From the NCBI GenBank assembly GCA_963532425.1, contig CAUSKK010000010.1:1-64000 (forward strand): a DNA stretch of 64,000 bases, given 5' to 3'. Source of the DNA: CAUSKK01 sp963532425 (GTDB taxonomy: Bacteria; Pseudomonadota; Gammaproteobacteria; Cardiobacteriales; Cardiobacteriaceae). This document shows, one piece after another, positions 33,867 to 42,236 of this stretch. Position 1 is the first letter of the stretch, and each line of letters begins with the position of its first letter. Under the pieces are notes generated by a model. That model had not been told where the DNA came from. It searched no databases and was given only the letters and a program-made list of their open reading frames with translations. The position numbers and the translations under genes are program-made.

Positions 33867-34426
33867 GCTATCGGGCCTATCTCTTTGACATGGATGGCAC
33901 CCTGCTGGACAGCGCCCCGACGCTGGCGGCCTTTGCCAACGAAGTATTGACCCGCCACGGCTACCCGGCCCAGCCGCTGGAAACCCTGCTGCCGCGCGCC
34001 GGCCGGGGGGCGGCGGCCCTGCTGGCTCCGGCCGGGGCCGAGGCCCTGGCGCCCTATTTCCTCGCCCACTACCGGGAAACCAGCCCGCTCTTCCCCGGCG
34101 TCGCGGCGCTGCTGGCCCGGCTGCCCCGTTGGGGCATCGTCAGTTCCAAACCCCGGGCCCTGCTGGCCGAAGCGCTCCGCCGCCATAGGCTAAAACCGGC
34201 GGTGCTCATCGGCCGCGAGGACGTGGCCGCCCCCAAACCCGACCCCGAGGGCCTGCTCCGGGCCTGTACGTTGCTGGGGCTGGCGCCGGCCGAAGCGCTC
34301 TATGTGGGCGATGAGAGCGTGGACGCCGAGGCGGCGGCGGCGGCGGGTTTGGATTTTGTCCGCGTGGGCCCGGCTGGCCTAGCGGCGGCGCTGGCCGACC
34401 CACTGCCCGCCGAGGTGCAACCATGA
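33863..34426 (+). CDS. mupP: HAD phosphatase, probable N-acetylmuramic acid 6-phosphate phosphatase MupP
   Basis: 187-residue HAD-IA phosphatase with the nucleophile motif FDMDGTLLDS (Asp9, Asp11), motif II VSSKPRA, the Lys in APKPDP, and motif IV GDESVDAEAAAAAG. On sequence alone it could be phosphoglycolate phosphatase (Gph). The ubiG-X-SDR position points to MupP of the anhydro-MurNAc recycling pathway, which would need AmgK and MurU elsewhere. The start is GTG overlapping the ubiG stop. Confidence 0.8.
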   Translation: MSYRAYLFDMDGTLLDSAPTLAAFANEVLTRHGYPAQPLETLLPRAGRGAAALLAPAGAEALAPYFLAHYRETSPLFPGVAALLARLPRWGIVSSKPRALLAEALRRHRLKPAVLIGREDVAAPKPDPEGLLRACTLLGLAPAEALYVGDESVDAEAAAAAGLDFVRVGPAGLAAALADPLPAEVQP

Positions 34427-35073
34427 GCGGGACGATATTTCTCAGCGGCGCCACCGGCAGCATCGGCCGCACCCTGGCCCGTCATCTGGACGGCCGGGGC
34501 TATCGGCTCGTGCTCAGCGACCGGGACAGCTACGAGCTGCAACGGCTGGCCGCCGAGCTGCAAAAAGAAGCGGTGCTGGCGCCGCTGGATTTGTGGGCGG
34601 CCGGCTATGACCAGTACTACGCCCTCGGCGCCGAAATCCGCGCCAGCCTCGGTTCCCTGGCGGCGCTGATTCACTGTGCCGGCCACTGTGGCAATCTCCA
34701 CCCGCTGCAGCACACGCCGCCGGAACAGTGGCTCCGGGCCCTGCAGGTCAATCTGACCGCCCCCTTCTGGCTCACGCAAAATCTGGTGCCGGCCCTGCAG
34801 GCCGAGGGCGGCCGGGTCATCTTCACCGAGCACCGCCAGCTGCGCGAACCCCAGCCCTACTACTGGCACGGCTTCGGGGTCAGCCAGACGGCGCTGGCGA
34901 CGCTGATTGACGAGTGGGAAGCCGAGGCGGCGGCGCTGAATATCCGGGTGCGCCGGGTCAGTCCGCCCTGGCTGGACAATAATTTCAGCCGGGCTATCTT
35001 TCCCGCTGGAAAAACGGAATGGGCGCCGGTGGATAGCATTATTCCTTTATATGAGGAAGCGCTTCATGACTAG
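34423..35073 (+). CDS. YciK-like SDR with altered catalytic triad
   Basis: 216-residue Rossmann-fold protein by its N-terminal SGATGSIGRTLA and the HCAG segment near 84-87. In active SDRs the pattern is Ser...YxxxK; here the aligned region reads TEHR near 135-138 and FGVSQ at 151-155, so Tyr is Phe, Lys is Gln and the Ser is gone. Oxidoreductase activity is unlikely; a structural or binding role is inferred. It overlaps mupP by 4 bp. Its end contains a palindrome (EEALHD) and is partly duplicated downstream. Confidence 0.75.
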   Translation: MSGTIFLSGATGSIGRTLARHLDGRGYRLVLSDRDSYELQRLAAELQKEAVLAPLDLWAAGYDQYYALGAEIRASLGSLAALIHCAGHCGNLHPLQHTPPEQWLRALQVNLTAPFWLTQNLVPALQAEGGRVIFTEHRQLREPQPYYWHGFGVSQTALATLIDEWEAEAAALNIRVRRVSPPWLDNNFSRAIFPAGKTEWAPVDSIIPLYEEALHD

Positions 35074-35257
35074 TGGCGGACGCGGGGGGCTGCGCCTTCC
35101 CGCTGGCCAAGCCCACTGGACACCGGTGGATAGCGTGATTCCTTTATATGACGGGCAACGCCCGCAGCAGCGCGTAGCGCTGATGAACAAGCGCTTCATA
35201 GCTGAGCGCCCGAACCGAAGCGCTTCCCCCGGGCGAAGCGCTTCCTTTAATGACTAA
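35065..35257 (+). repeat. Displaced diverged copy of the SDR 3-prime end
   Basis: From about 35096 the sequence repeats the SDR end: native AGKTEWAPVDSIIPLYE versus copy AGQAHWTPVDSVIPLYD, offset about 97 bp. An ATG overlapping the SDR stop opens a frame that reads in phase into this copy and on to a TAA at 35257, through two exact palindromes and a variant. Whether it is translated is unknown. The remaining gap to kdsD holds only the kdsD ribosome-binding site. Confidence 0.85.
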
Positions 35258-35298
35258 CCCCGCCGGCCCGTGCCGGCCCTAGCTGTAGGAGCAGAACC

Positions 35299-36264
35299 AT
35301 GAACGAAACAACCCGGCCCGAGGCCGACGAGGAGCGGCTGGCCGCCGGCCGGCGGGTGCTGGAAATTGAGGCCGAGACCCTACGCGCCCAGCGGCTGGAC
35401 GCCAGCTTTCTGCGCGCCTGCGACCTGCTCGGCCAGTGTCGGGGGCGGGTGATTACCACCGGCGTGGGCAAGAGCGGCCACATCGCCGCCAAGGCCGCCG
35501 CCACCCTGGCCAGCACCGGCACGCCGGCCTTTTTTATGCACCCCACCGAGGCCGGCCACGGCGATTTGGGCATGGTGCAGCGCGGCGATGTGATTCTGGC
35601 CCTGTCCTATTCCGGCGAGAGCGGCGAACTGCTGCTGCTGCTGCCGGCGCTGGCGGCCCTGGACGTGCCGCTGGTGGTCATCAGTGGTAACCCCCAGTCG
35701 CGGCTGGCCCGGGCCGCCGCCGTCCATCTGCCCCTGACTGTGGCCCAGGAGGCCTGCCCGCTCAATCTGGCCCCCACCTCCAGCACCACCGCCAGCCTGG
35801 CCCTCTGCGATGCCCTGGCCGTGGTGCTGATGCGCGACCGTAATTTTCAACCCCAGGACTTCGCCCGCTCCCACCCGCTGGGCCGCCTCGGCCGCCGGCT
35901 GACCCTGCGCGTCCGCGATGTGATGCGTGCCGACGTGCCCCTGAACCGGGCCGAGGACAGCATGGAAACGGCCCTCTATTCCCTGACCAGCAAGGGCGTT
36001 GGCGCCACGCTGATTGGCGAGGCCGGCGCCCTGCACGGCATCTTCACCGACGGCGATTTGCGCCGGGCCCTGCAGCGCGGTCTGCCGCTGAGCACACCGC
36101 TGGCGGCGGTGATGAGCCCCCGGCCGCGCTGGGTCGGGGCCGATGAGCTGGCTCTGAACGCCCTCAATCTGATGCACGACGCCAAAATCGCCGTGCTGCC
36201 GGTGCTGGACGGTGGCGCCCTGGTCGGCATTCTCCAGCTCCACGATTTGGCGGGGCTGCTGTGA
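35299..36264 (+). CDS. kdsD: Arabinose-5-phosphate isomerase KdsD
   Basis: Makes arabinose-5-phosphate for Kdo of LPS. The 321 residues comprise a SIS domain (about 40-185, with TTGVGKSGH and SYSGESGE) and two CBS domains (about 210-321). AGGAG precedes the ATG. It opens the LPS-export cluster, but kdsC, which usually lies between kdsD and lptC, is missing here. The lptC GTG overlaps its stop. Confidence 0.96.
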   Translation: MNETTRPEADEERLAAGRRVLEIEAETLRAQRLDASFLRACDLLGQCRGRVITTGVGKSGHIAAKAAATLASTGTPAFFMHPTEAGHGDLGMVQRGDVILALSYSGESGELLLLLPALAALDVPLVVISGNPQSRLARAAAVHLPLTVAQEACPLNLAPTSSTTASLALCDALAVVLMRDRNFQPQDFARSHPLGRLGRRLTLRVRDVMRADVPLNRAEDSMETALYSLTSKGVGATLIGEAGALHGIFTDGDLRRALQRGLPLSTPLAAVMSPRPRWVGADELALNALNLMHDAKIAVLPVLDGGALVGILQLHDLAGLL

Positions 36265-36869
36265 AGAAGCGCTTCCTCCTGCTGCTGCAACTGCCCCTGG
36301 CGGCGCTGCTGGCCCTGTGGTGGTGGCAGGAACAGCGCGACCCGCCGCCCCAGACGCTGATTAAAAAACCAACTTTGCGGCTGCTGGGCCTGAGCTACAG
36401 CCAGTTTGACCGGCCCGGCGGCCGCGTCGAGCTGCGCGCCGGCGAAGCGCTCTATGAACAGGAAAACAAACGGGCCCGGCTGCGGGCGGTGGTGCTGAAT
36501 CAGGACGACCGCCGGCTGGCGGCCGAGACGGCCAGCTTCCAGGGTGCCCAGCTGTGGCTGCGCGGCCGGGTACAGGCCGAGGCCGCCGGCTACCGGCTCC
36601 AGACCGATGCCCTGTACTACGATTTGGAACAGAAAACCATCACCGTGCCCGGCCCGCTGACGGTGAACCACGCCCGGGGCTGGTTCCGGGCCGCCGCCGG
36701 CCGCTGGCACGACCAACAATTTTTCTTCAGCGGCGGGGTGGAAAGCTACTACCAACCGGCAGCGTCCCCCGTCGCCCCAGCCTTAGAAGGACAACCGCAT
36801 GAAAACCCCATTCATTCCCGCCTGTCTGCTGCTCGCCCTGGGCGGGCCGCTGGCGGCCCAAACCCCTAG
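36261..36869 (+). CDS. lptC: LPS export protein LptC
   Basis: Bitopic inner-membrane protein linking LptBFG to LptA. The 202 residues have an N-terminal anchor (MKKRFLLLLQLPLAALLALWW, in parts) and a periplasmic beta-jellyroll with YSQFDRPGGRVELRA. The start is GTG in the kdsD stop; an exact palindrome directly after it encodes KRF. The reading frame runs 71 bp into lptA, giving an Arg/Pro/Gly-rich tail (AARPGRAAGGPNP) that looks non-functional. Confidence 0.88.
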   Translation: MKKRFLLLLQLPLAALLALWWWQEQRDPPPQTLIKKPTLRLLGLSYSQFDRPGGRVELRAGEALYEQENKRARLRAVVLNQDDRRLAAETASFQGAQLWLRGRVQAEAAGYRLQTDALYYDLEQKTITVPGPLTVNHARGWFRAAAGRWHDQQFFFSGGVESYYQPAASPVAPALEGQPHENPIHSRLSAARPGRAAGGPNP

Positions 36870-37362
36870 CCCCAGTCCCAGCCCGGCCCCGGCCGAGGAA
36901 GCGCTTCCCCGTCCGGCCGAGGACTGGGCCGGCCCGGCCCCCGCCATCGACGGCGGCGGTAAGGCCCCGCTGGACGCCATCAAACTGCAGGCCGACAGCG
37001 GCAGCTACGACGGCCAGCGCCAGCTCGCCACCTACAGCGGCAACGTCATCATCGAGCAGGGCCGCATGAAGCTCTGGGGCAATAGGGTCTTGATTTACTT
37101 CAGCAACGGCCGGGTGCAGAAGGTGGAGGCCCAGGGGGCGCCGGTGAAATTCGTCTACAAACCGAAGAACGAGCCGGAGATTCTCGGCCGGGGCAATAGC
37201 GTGGTCTACGACGTGCCCCGCGACCAAATCAGCATCAAGGGCAGCGCCTACATCAAGCAGGGGGCGAACGAGACCCGGGCCGTCAATCTCACCTACGACC
37301 TGAAGCGGGAATATCTGAAAACCCAGCGGGTCAATATGATTTTTGTGCCGAGTAAAAAATGA
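36799..37362 (+). CDS. lptA: LPS transport periplasmic protein LptA
   Basis: Periplasmic bridge for LPS. The 187 residues include a signal peptide (cleavage after GGPLAA), a Pro/Ser/Ala-rich stretch with a palindrome read as EEALPRP, then the OstA domain (about 55-175: LQADSGSYDGQRQLATYSGNV, in two parts). AAGG lies upstream of the ATG. The stop overlaps lptB. Confidence 0.93.
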   Translation: MKTPFIPACLLLALGGPLAAQTPSPSPSPAPAEEALPRPAEDWAGPAPAIDGGGKAPLDAIKLQADSGSYDGQRQLATYSGNVIIEQGRMKLWGNRVLIYFSNGRVQKVEAQGAPVKFVYKPKNEPEILGRGNSVVYDVPRDQISIKGSAYIKQGANETRAVNLTYDLKREYLKTQRVNMIFVPSKK

Positions 37363-38084
37363 GCGCCCTCGTCGTCCAGCATCTGCAGAAGCGCTTCGGG
37401 GCCAAAACCGTGGTGAGCGACGTCAGCTTCACCGTGGCCTCGGGTGAGGTGGTGGGCCTGCTTGGCCCCAACGGCGCCGGCAAAACCACCAGCTTCTATA
37501 TGACCATTGGCCTGATGGCCGCCGACCGGGGCGAAATCTACCTGGACGGTCGCGACATCAGCGGCCTGAGCATGGACCGGCGCGCCCGGCTCGGCCTCGC
37601 CTATCTGCCCCAGGAGGCCAGCGTTTTTCGCCGGCTCAGCGTGCGCGATAACGTGCTGGCCATTCTCGAACTGACCAGCCCGCTGAGCCGGGCCGAGCAG
37701 CGGGCCAAGGCCGAAGCGCTGCTGGCCGATTTGGGTCTGAGTGCCAAGGCCGACACCCTCGGCCTCAGCCTGTCCGGCGGCGAACGGCGCCGCTGTGAAA
37801 TCGCCCGGGCCCTGGCCACCGACCCGCGTTTTATCCTGCTGGACGAGCCCTTCGCCGGCGTTGACCCGCTGGCCGTGGCCGACATCCGCACGATTATTGA
37901 ACACCTGCAGGGCCGGGGCATCGGCGTGCTCATCACCGACCACAACGTGCGCGAAACCCTGAAGAGCTGCCAGCGCGCCTATATCCTGAATGCTGGCACC
38001 GTTATTGCTCAGGGCACCCCGGCCGAAATTGTCGCCAACCCCCTGGCCCAGCGCTTCTATCTGGGCGCGGATTTTGCCCTCTAG
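37359..38084 (+). CDS. lptB: LPS export ABC ATPase LptB
   Basis: Powers LPS extraction with LptF and LptG, which are not in this window. The 241 residues carry Walker A GPNGAGKTT at 36-44, the signature LSGGERRRCEIARAL and Walker B FILLDEPFAGVDPL, with the family-typical YLPQEASVFRRLSV. An exact palindrome near the start encodes KRF. It couples to lptA by ATGA. Confidence 0.97.
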   Translation: MSALVVQHLQKRFGAKTVVSDVSFTVASGEVVGLLGPNGAGKTTSFYMTIGLMAADRGEIYLDGRDISGLSMDRRARLGLAYLPQEASVFRRLSVRDNVLAILELTSPLSRAEQRAKAEALLADLGLSAKADTLGLSLSGGERRRCEIARALATDPRFILLDEPFAGVDPLAVADIRTIIEHLQGRGIGVLITDHNVRETLKSCQRAYILNAGTVIAQGTPAEIVANPLAQRFYLGADFAL

Positions 38085-38095
38085 CCCTCACTACT

Positions 38096-39493
38096 ATGTC
38101 CGGTCATAAATTAGATACGGCGCTGAAACAGACGCTGACGCTTACGCCCCAACTGCAACAGGCCATTCGCATTCTGAATATGAATGGTGCCGAACTCAGC
38201 CACGAGGTGGCCCACATGCTGGACCACAATTTCATGCTGGAGCAGGAGCGCGAATTCAACGAAATCAGCAGCAAGAGCAACGAGGAGGAGGAGCGCGACC
38301 CGGAAAGCATCGTCGAGCATCTCGGCGAACTGCAGTTCGACAGCGACTGGAAGGAAAACTACGAGGATTGGCAGGCGGACGAGGGCCGCAGCACGCCGCT
38401 GGGCGAAGAGGAGTACAGCAGTGAGGACGCCGACGTGCCGCCGACCCTGTACCAGACTCTAGAGGCCCAGCTGGAGGTGATGCCCATTGGCGAGGAGGAG
38501 CGCGACGCCGCCCTGCTGCTGGCCAACGCCCTCGATGACGATGGCTATCTGCGCCGGCCGCTGGCGGAAATCGCCGCCGAGGAGAAGCGGGACCCGGCCC
38601 TGCTGGAAGCCGGCCTGCACTGGCTGCGCCAGTGTGAACCCACCGGCGTCGGCGCCCAGTCGCTGCTGGACTGTATTTTTCTCCAGCTGGACGCCCTGCC
38701 GCCGAGCACGCCCCACCGGGAGCTGCTGCGCACCATGTGCCAGCGCTTCTTCGCCAAGATTCACCACAACCCGCCCCAGGTCATGGAGCGCCTCGGCATC
38801 GGCCCCGAGGAATTCGATGGCGCCCTGCAGCTGCTGCGCTCGCTCAATCCCCACCCGGGCCGGGCCTTCGCCCGCCCCCAGCGCTTCTTTATTCAGCCCG
38901 AGGTCTTCGTTCGCGAGAAAAACGGCATTTCCTATGTGGAGATGAACGGCGACACGCGCCCCCATCTCAGCATCAACAGCCGCTATGCCGCCCTGATTAA
39001 CGACTGCAACGAGCGCGACCGCACCGTGCTGCAATCCCAGCTGCAGGAGGCCCGCTGGTTTCTCAGCGCCATCGAGAAGCGCAACGACACCATTCGAAAG
39101 GTGGCCACGGCCATCGTCATGGTGCAGCAGGAATTTTTTCAGCAGGGCGAACTGGCCATGCTGCCGCTGACCCGCCAGCAGGTGGCGGAGATGCTCGGCA
39201 TCCACGAGAGCACCGTGAGCCGGGCCGTGAACGGCAAATATCTCAGCTGCAAGCGCGGCGTCTACGAACTACGCTATTTCTTCAGCGCCCAGGCCGGCGA
39301 GGAGAAATCCACCACCGCCATCAAGGCCATGCTGCAAAAAATCGTCGCCGACGAGGACAGCCGCAATCCCTATTCGGACCAGCAGCTCAGCGAGGAGCTG
39401 GCCAAACACGGCTACCACGTGGCCCGGCGCACCATTGCCAAATATCGGGAAGCGCTCGGCATCGACACTACCAATTTCCGCAAGCGCCACTAA
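38096..39493 (+). CDS. rpoN: RNA polymerase sigma-54 factor
   Basis: 465 residues: N-terminal activator-interacting region (LTLTPQLQQAIRILNM), an acidic region II (about 60-110), core-binding domain, the DNA-binding HTH (QQVAEMLGIHESTVSRAVNGKY, in parts) and the RpoN box VARRTIAKYREALGI. It lies 11 bp after lptB. In many relatives hpf and ptsN follow; here mnmA follows by 9 bp instead. Confidence 0.97.
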   Translation: MSGHKLDTALKQTLTLTPQLQQAIRILNMNGAELSHEVAHMLDHNFMLEQEREFNEISSKSNEEEERDPESIVEHLGELQFDSDWKENYEDWQADEGRSTPLGEEEYSSEDADVPPTLYQTLEAQLEVMPIGEEERDAALLLANALDDDGYLRRPLAEIAAEEKRDPALLEAGLHWLRQCEPTGVGAQSLLDCIFLQLDALPPSTPHRELLRTMCQRFFAKIHHNPPQVMERLGIGPEEFDGALQLLRSLNPHPGRAFARPQRFFIQPEVFVREKNGISYVEMNGDTRPHLSINSRYAALINDCNERDRTVLQSQLQEARWFLSAIEKRNDTIRKVATAIVMVQQEFFQQGELAMLPLTRQQVAEMLGIHESTVSRAVNGKYLSCKRGVYELRYFFSAQAGEEKSTTAIKAMLQKIVADEDSRNPYSDQQLSEELAKHGYHVARRTIAKYREALGIDTTNFRKRH

Positions 39494-39502
39494 GGAGGAT
39501 TT

Positions 39503-40615
39503 ATGCCCCAAGTCTTTACGCCCCCCGCCGGTGCCCGCATTGCCGTGGGCATTTCCGGCGGCGTTGATTCCTCGGTGGCCGCCCATCTGCTCCAGCGGGC
39601 CGGCTATGAGGTCTTCGGCATTTTCATGAAAAACTGGGAGGAGAGCTTTTCCAGCGGCTATTGCACTCTGGAGGAGGACATCGAGGACGCCCGCGACGTC
39701 TGCGAAACCCTCGGCATCGAGCTGCATCTGGTCGATTTCGTCCGCGAATACCACGAGCGCGTTTTCAAGCATTTCCTCGCCGAATATGCCGCCGGCCGCA
39801 CGCCGAACCCCGATGTGCTCTGCAACCGGGAAATCAAATTTGCCGAGCTCGCCCACTATGCCGAACGCCTCGGCGCCGACTATCTCGCCACCGGCCACTA
39901 TGCCCGCCGGGCCCACTATCACGGCGCCCCCTGCCTGCTCAAGGGCCGGGACGCGGGCAAAGACCAGAGCTATTTCCTCAGCCAAATCACTCCGGCCCAG
40001 CTGGCCAAGGCCCTGTTCCCCCTCGGCGACCTGGAGAAAAGCCAGGTGCGCGACATCGCCCGGGCCGCCGGCCTCATCACCTTCGACAAGAAGGACAGCA
40101 CCGGCATCTGTTTCATCGGCGAGCGGCCGTTCCGGGAATTTCTCCAGCACTACTTCCCGAGCCGGCCCGGCCCTATCCGCAGCGTCGATGGCCCCATCGT
40201 CGGTGAGCACGGCGGCCTGATGTTCTACACCATCGGCCAGCGCCAGGGTCTGGGCATCGGTGGCGTCGCCGGCGCCGGCGACGAACCCTGGTATGTGGTG
40301 GACAAGGACCCGGCCCGCAACGAATTGATTGTGGCCCAGGGCGAACACGAAGCGCTCTACCACGACGGCCTCATCGCCGAGCAGCTCTCCTGGCTTAACG
40401 AGGTGCCGGCCGACGGTGCCCGGCTCACGGCCAAAACCCGCTACCGCCAGAGCGACCAACCCTGCCGGCTCCACTGGCAGGGGGAGCGGCTGCGCGTTGA
40501 TTTTGACCAACCCCAGCGGGCCATCACCCCGGGCCAGTATCTGGTGCTCTACGACGGCGAACGCTGCCTCGGCGGCGGGGTCATCGGCCAGCGCTACCGT
40601 GGCCAGGCTGTATAA
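39503..40615 (+). CDS. mnmA: tRNA-specific 2-thiouridylase MnmA
   Basis: Thiolates U34 of tRNA-Lys, -Glu and -Gln. The 370 residues have the PP-loop GISGGVDSSVA at 16-26, the catalytic Cys107 (NPDVLCNREIKF) and Cys203 (STGICFIGERPF). AGGAGG is upstream. The stop codon lies within a TATAAT sequence that may serve the next gene. Confidence 0.97.
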   Translation: MPQVFTPPAGARIAVGISGGVDSSVAAHLLQRAGYEVFGIFMKNWEESFSSGYCTLEEDIEDARDVCETLGIELHLVDFVREYHERVFKHFLAEYAAGRTPNPDVLCNREIKFAELAHYAERLGADYLATGHYARRAHYHGAPCLLKGRDAGKDQSYFLSQITPAQLAKALFPLGDLEKSQVRDIARAAGLITFDKKDSTGICFIGERPFREFLQHYFPSRPGPIRSVDGPIVGEHGGLMFYTIGQRQGLGIGGVAGAGDEPWYVVDKDPARNELIVAQGEHEALYHDGLIAEQLSWLNEVPADGARLTAKTRYRQSDQPCRLHWQGERLRVDFDQPQRAITPGQYLVLYDGERCLGGGVIGQRYRGQAV

Positions 40616-40616
40616 T
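40611..40616 (+). promoter_or_regulatory. Candidate -10 for the secreted protein gene
   Basis: TATAAT overlaps the mnmA stop codon, 31 bp before the next ATG. There is no clear -35 hexamer, so the call is tentative. Confidence 0.35.
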
Positions 40617-40646
40617 TCCGAAGGCTTCATGCACAAGGAGAAAATT

Positions 40647-41363
40647 ATGAAAAAAATGCTAGCCCTCATTGCCCTGCTCAGCGGCACCGCCTCGGCGGCC
40701 AACTGGTACGAAATCGACCAGAATTTGTATGTGGATTTGGACCGCATTACCACCGACTGGGTCTGGGTGAAATATGACTATCGCAGCGGCAACAAGCAGG
40801 TTTCCGACGTGTCCCGGCTCGCCTACAACTGCCAGGACAACAGCTACCGCCTGTTTAAGAAGGTCCACTTCGATGCCAACGGCAATTCCGTCGCCAGCAA
40901 GAGCATCAACAAGCCCGGCAACTGGGAGGAGGTCATTCCCGGCACGGTCATGGAAACCACCGTGGACAGCCTCTGCAACCTCAACGACGAGCTCAGCAAG
41001 TACCAGCGCAAAATCCCCAACAACACCATCGGCCGGGGCGGCGCCGACGATTTGCAGGTCTTCAAGAAGAACAAGCGCAGCCAGGTGAACAACGCCGCCA
41101 CCTGCGCCCAGCTGCAGCGCGACGCCAGCTATCTCACCCAGCTCTATAAGGTCTGCTATGCCAAGAAGCCCAGCGTCGAGCTGCGCAAGCTGCTGCAGCG
41201 TTCCAACGACTACGACTGCGGCCTGACCGAGGCCAAGCTCAGCAAGGACGACCCCAGCATCAGCAAGTCCATTCTGGCCAAGGCCAACAAGCAGGGCTAC
41301 GCCAACTTCTGCAAGAACGAGGAGGCCTATCTCAAAACCCTGCGCGCCAAGTATGGACTCTGA
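40647..41363 (+). CDS. Secreted protein with surface-adhesin E-like N-terminal domain
   Basis: 238 residues with a signal peptide ending LLSGTASA. The next ~100 residues (NWYEI, YVDLDRITTDWVWVKYDY, YNCQDNSYRL) match the pattern of the adhesin-E-type domain found in many small exported proteins. The rest is Lys/Ala/Leu-rich with several Cys (NAATCAQL, YKVCYAK, DYDCGL, NFCKNE), suggesting disulphides. AAGGAG precedes the ATG at 40647. The precise role is unknown; an envelope location is inferred. Confidence 0.7.
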   Translation: MKKMLALIALLSGTASAANWYEIDQNLYVDLDRITTDWVWVKYDYRSGNKQVSDVSRLAYNCQDNSYRLFKKVHFDANGNSVASKSINKPGNWEEVIPGTVMETTVDSLCNLNDELSKYQRKIPNNTIGRGGADDLQVFKKNKRSQVNNAATCAQLQRDASYLTQLYKVCYAKKPSVELRKLLQRSNDYDCGLTEAKLSKDDPSISKSILAKANKQGYANFCKNEEAYLKTLRAKYGL

Positions 41364-41390
41364 TGTTTTGACCCTTCCTTTCCCCCCTGA

Positions 41391-41414
41391 AGCGCTTCAC
41401 TCTGAAGCGCTTCT
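41391..41414. repeat. Paired palindromes, possible terminator
   Basis: Two exact GAAGCGCTTC copies are separated by 3 bases, giving a perfect stem of 10 bp after the secreted protein gene. The T-run after it is poor, so termination is uncertain. Confidence 0.5.
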
Positions 41415-41435
41415 GCTTTGGGGCGGGGCGGTTTG

Positions 41436-42236
41436 ATGCGCGGCTATATCTACATCATCGCCAACGCCGGCATGCCCAATCAGGTGAAGGTGGGCTACAC
41501 CACCCGCACGCCGGCCGAACGTGCCAACGACCTCTACCAGAACAATTCCGGCATTTCCGCCCGCTATCAGGTGCTCTACGCCATCGCCATCGAGGAATTC
41601 TATCTGCGCGAGCAGTACAACAATCAGACCGACCGCAGCATTCTCCAGCGGCTGGAACAGGACATTCACCAGGAGCTGGACGGCCAGCGCATCAACCAGA
41701 AGCGCGAGTGGTTCCGGGTGGAGAGCGGCCGGGAGCTGCAGCAAATTGTGCGCACCATCAAGCGCCTGGCCAACAGCTACGCCCGCTACCAGGTGGCCCA
41801 CAACGAGCTCGGCAGCTTCAGCCTGCAGCCGCTGGCGGCGGTGGCCACGGTGGCGGCGGCGGCGCCGGGCTGGTGGGAGGAGCAGCTGCCGCTGCTGCAG
41901 CGCTGGTGGGAACGGCAGTTGCCCCGCCTTCAGCGCCATCTTCACATTCTGCTCGGCCTCTTCATCGTCGCCCTCTGCACCCACTTTCTCCGGCCGGCCC
42001 CGCCGAGCTTCCGGCCCTGGCTCTATCCCTGCTGGCTGGTCTGCGGCGCCGCCTGGGGCTACCGGCGCTATCTGCGCAAGGGCGCCCCCTGGCAGTGGGA
42101 CGATTTCGCCGAATTCCTCCTGCCCACGGCCCTGCTGCTGGCGGCCCTGCTGGAGGAACTGCTGCCCCGGCCGTTGCTGGCCGGCCTGCTGAATCTGGGC
42201 CTGTTTTTCTATCTGCTGCCCCTGGCACGCCGCTGA
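41436..42236 (+). CDS. GIY-YIG-type (T5orf172/Mug113) domain fused to membrane helices
   Basis: 266 residues. The N-terminal ~100 (GYIYIIANAGMPNQVKVGYTT, then RTPAERANDLY) match the T5orf172/Mug113 branch of the GIY-YIG nuclease superfamily. The C-terminal half has about four hydrophobic segments (about 165-185, 193-210, 225-245, 248-262) interrupted by a charged stretch, so it is predicted to sit in the inner membrane. A nuclease-like domain on the membrane is unusual; the function is unknown. The ATG at 41436 is chosen over an upstream TTG. The stop overlaps the dusB start by one base (TGATG). Confidence 0.7.
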   Translation: MRGYIYIIANAGMPNQVKVGYTTRTPAERANDLYQNNSGISARYQVLYAIAIEEFYLREQYNNQTDRSILQRLEQDIHQELDGQRINQKREWFRVESGRELQQIVRTIKRLANSYARYQVAHNELGSFSLQPLAAVATVAAAAPGWWEEQLPLLQRWWERQLPRLQRHLHILLGLFIVALCTHFLRPAPPSFRPWLYPCWLVCGAAWGYRRYLRKGAPWQWDDFAEFLLPTALLLAALLEELLPRPLLAGLLNLGLFFYLLPLARR

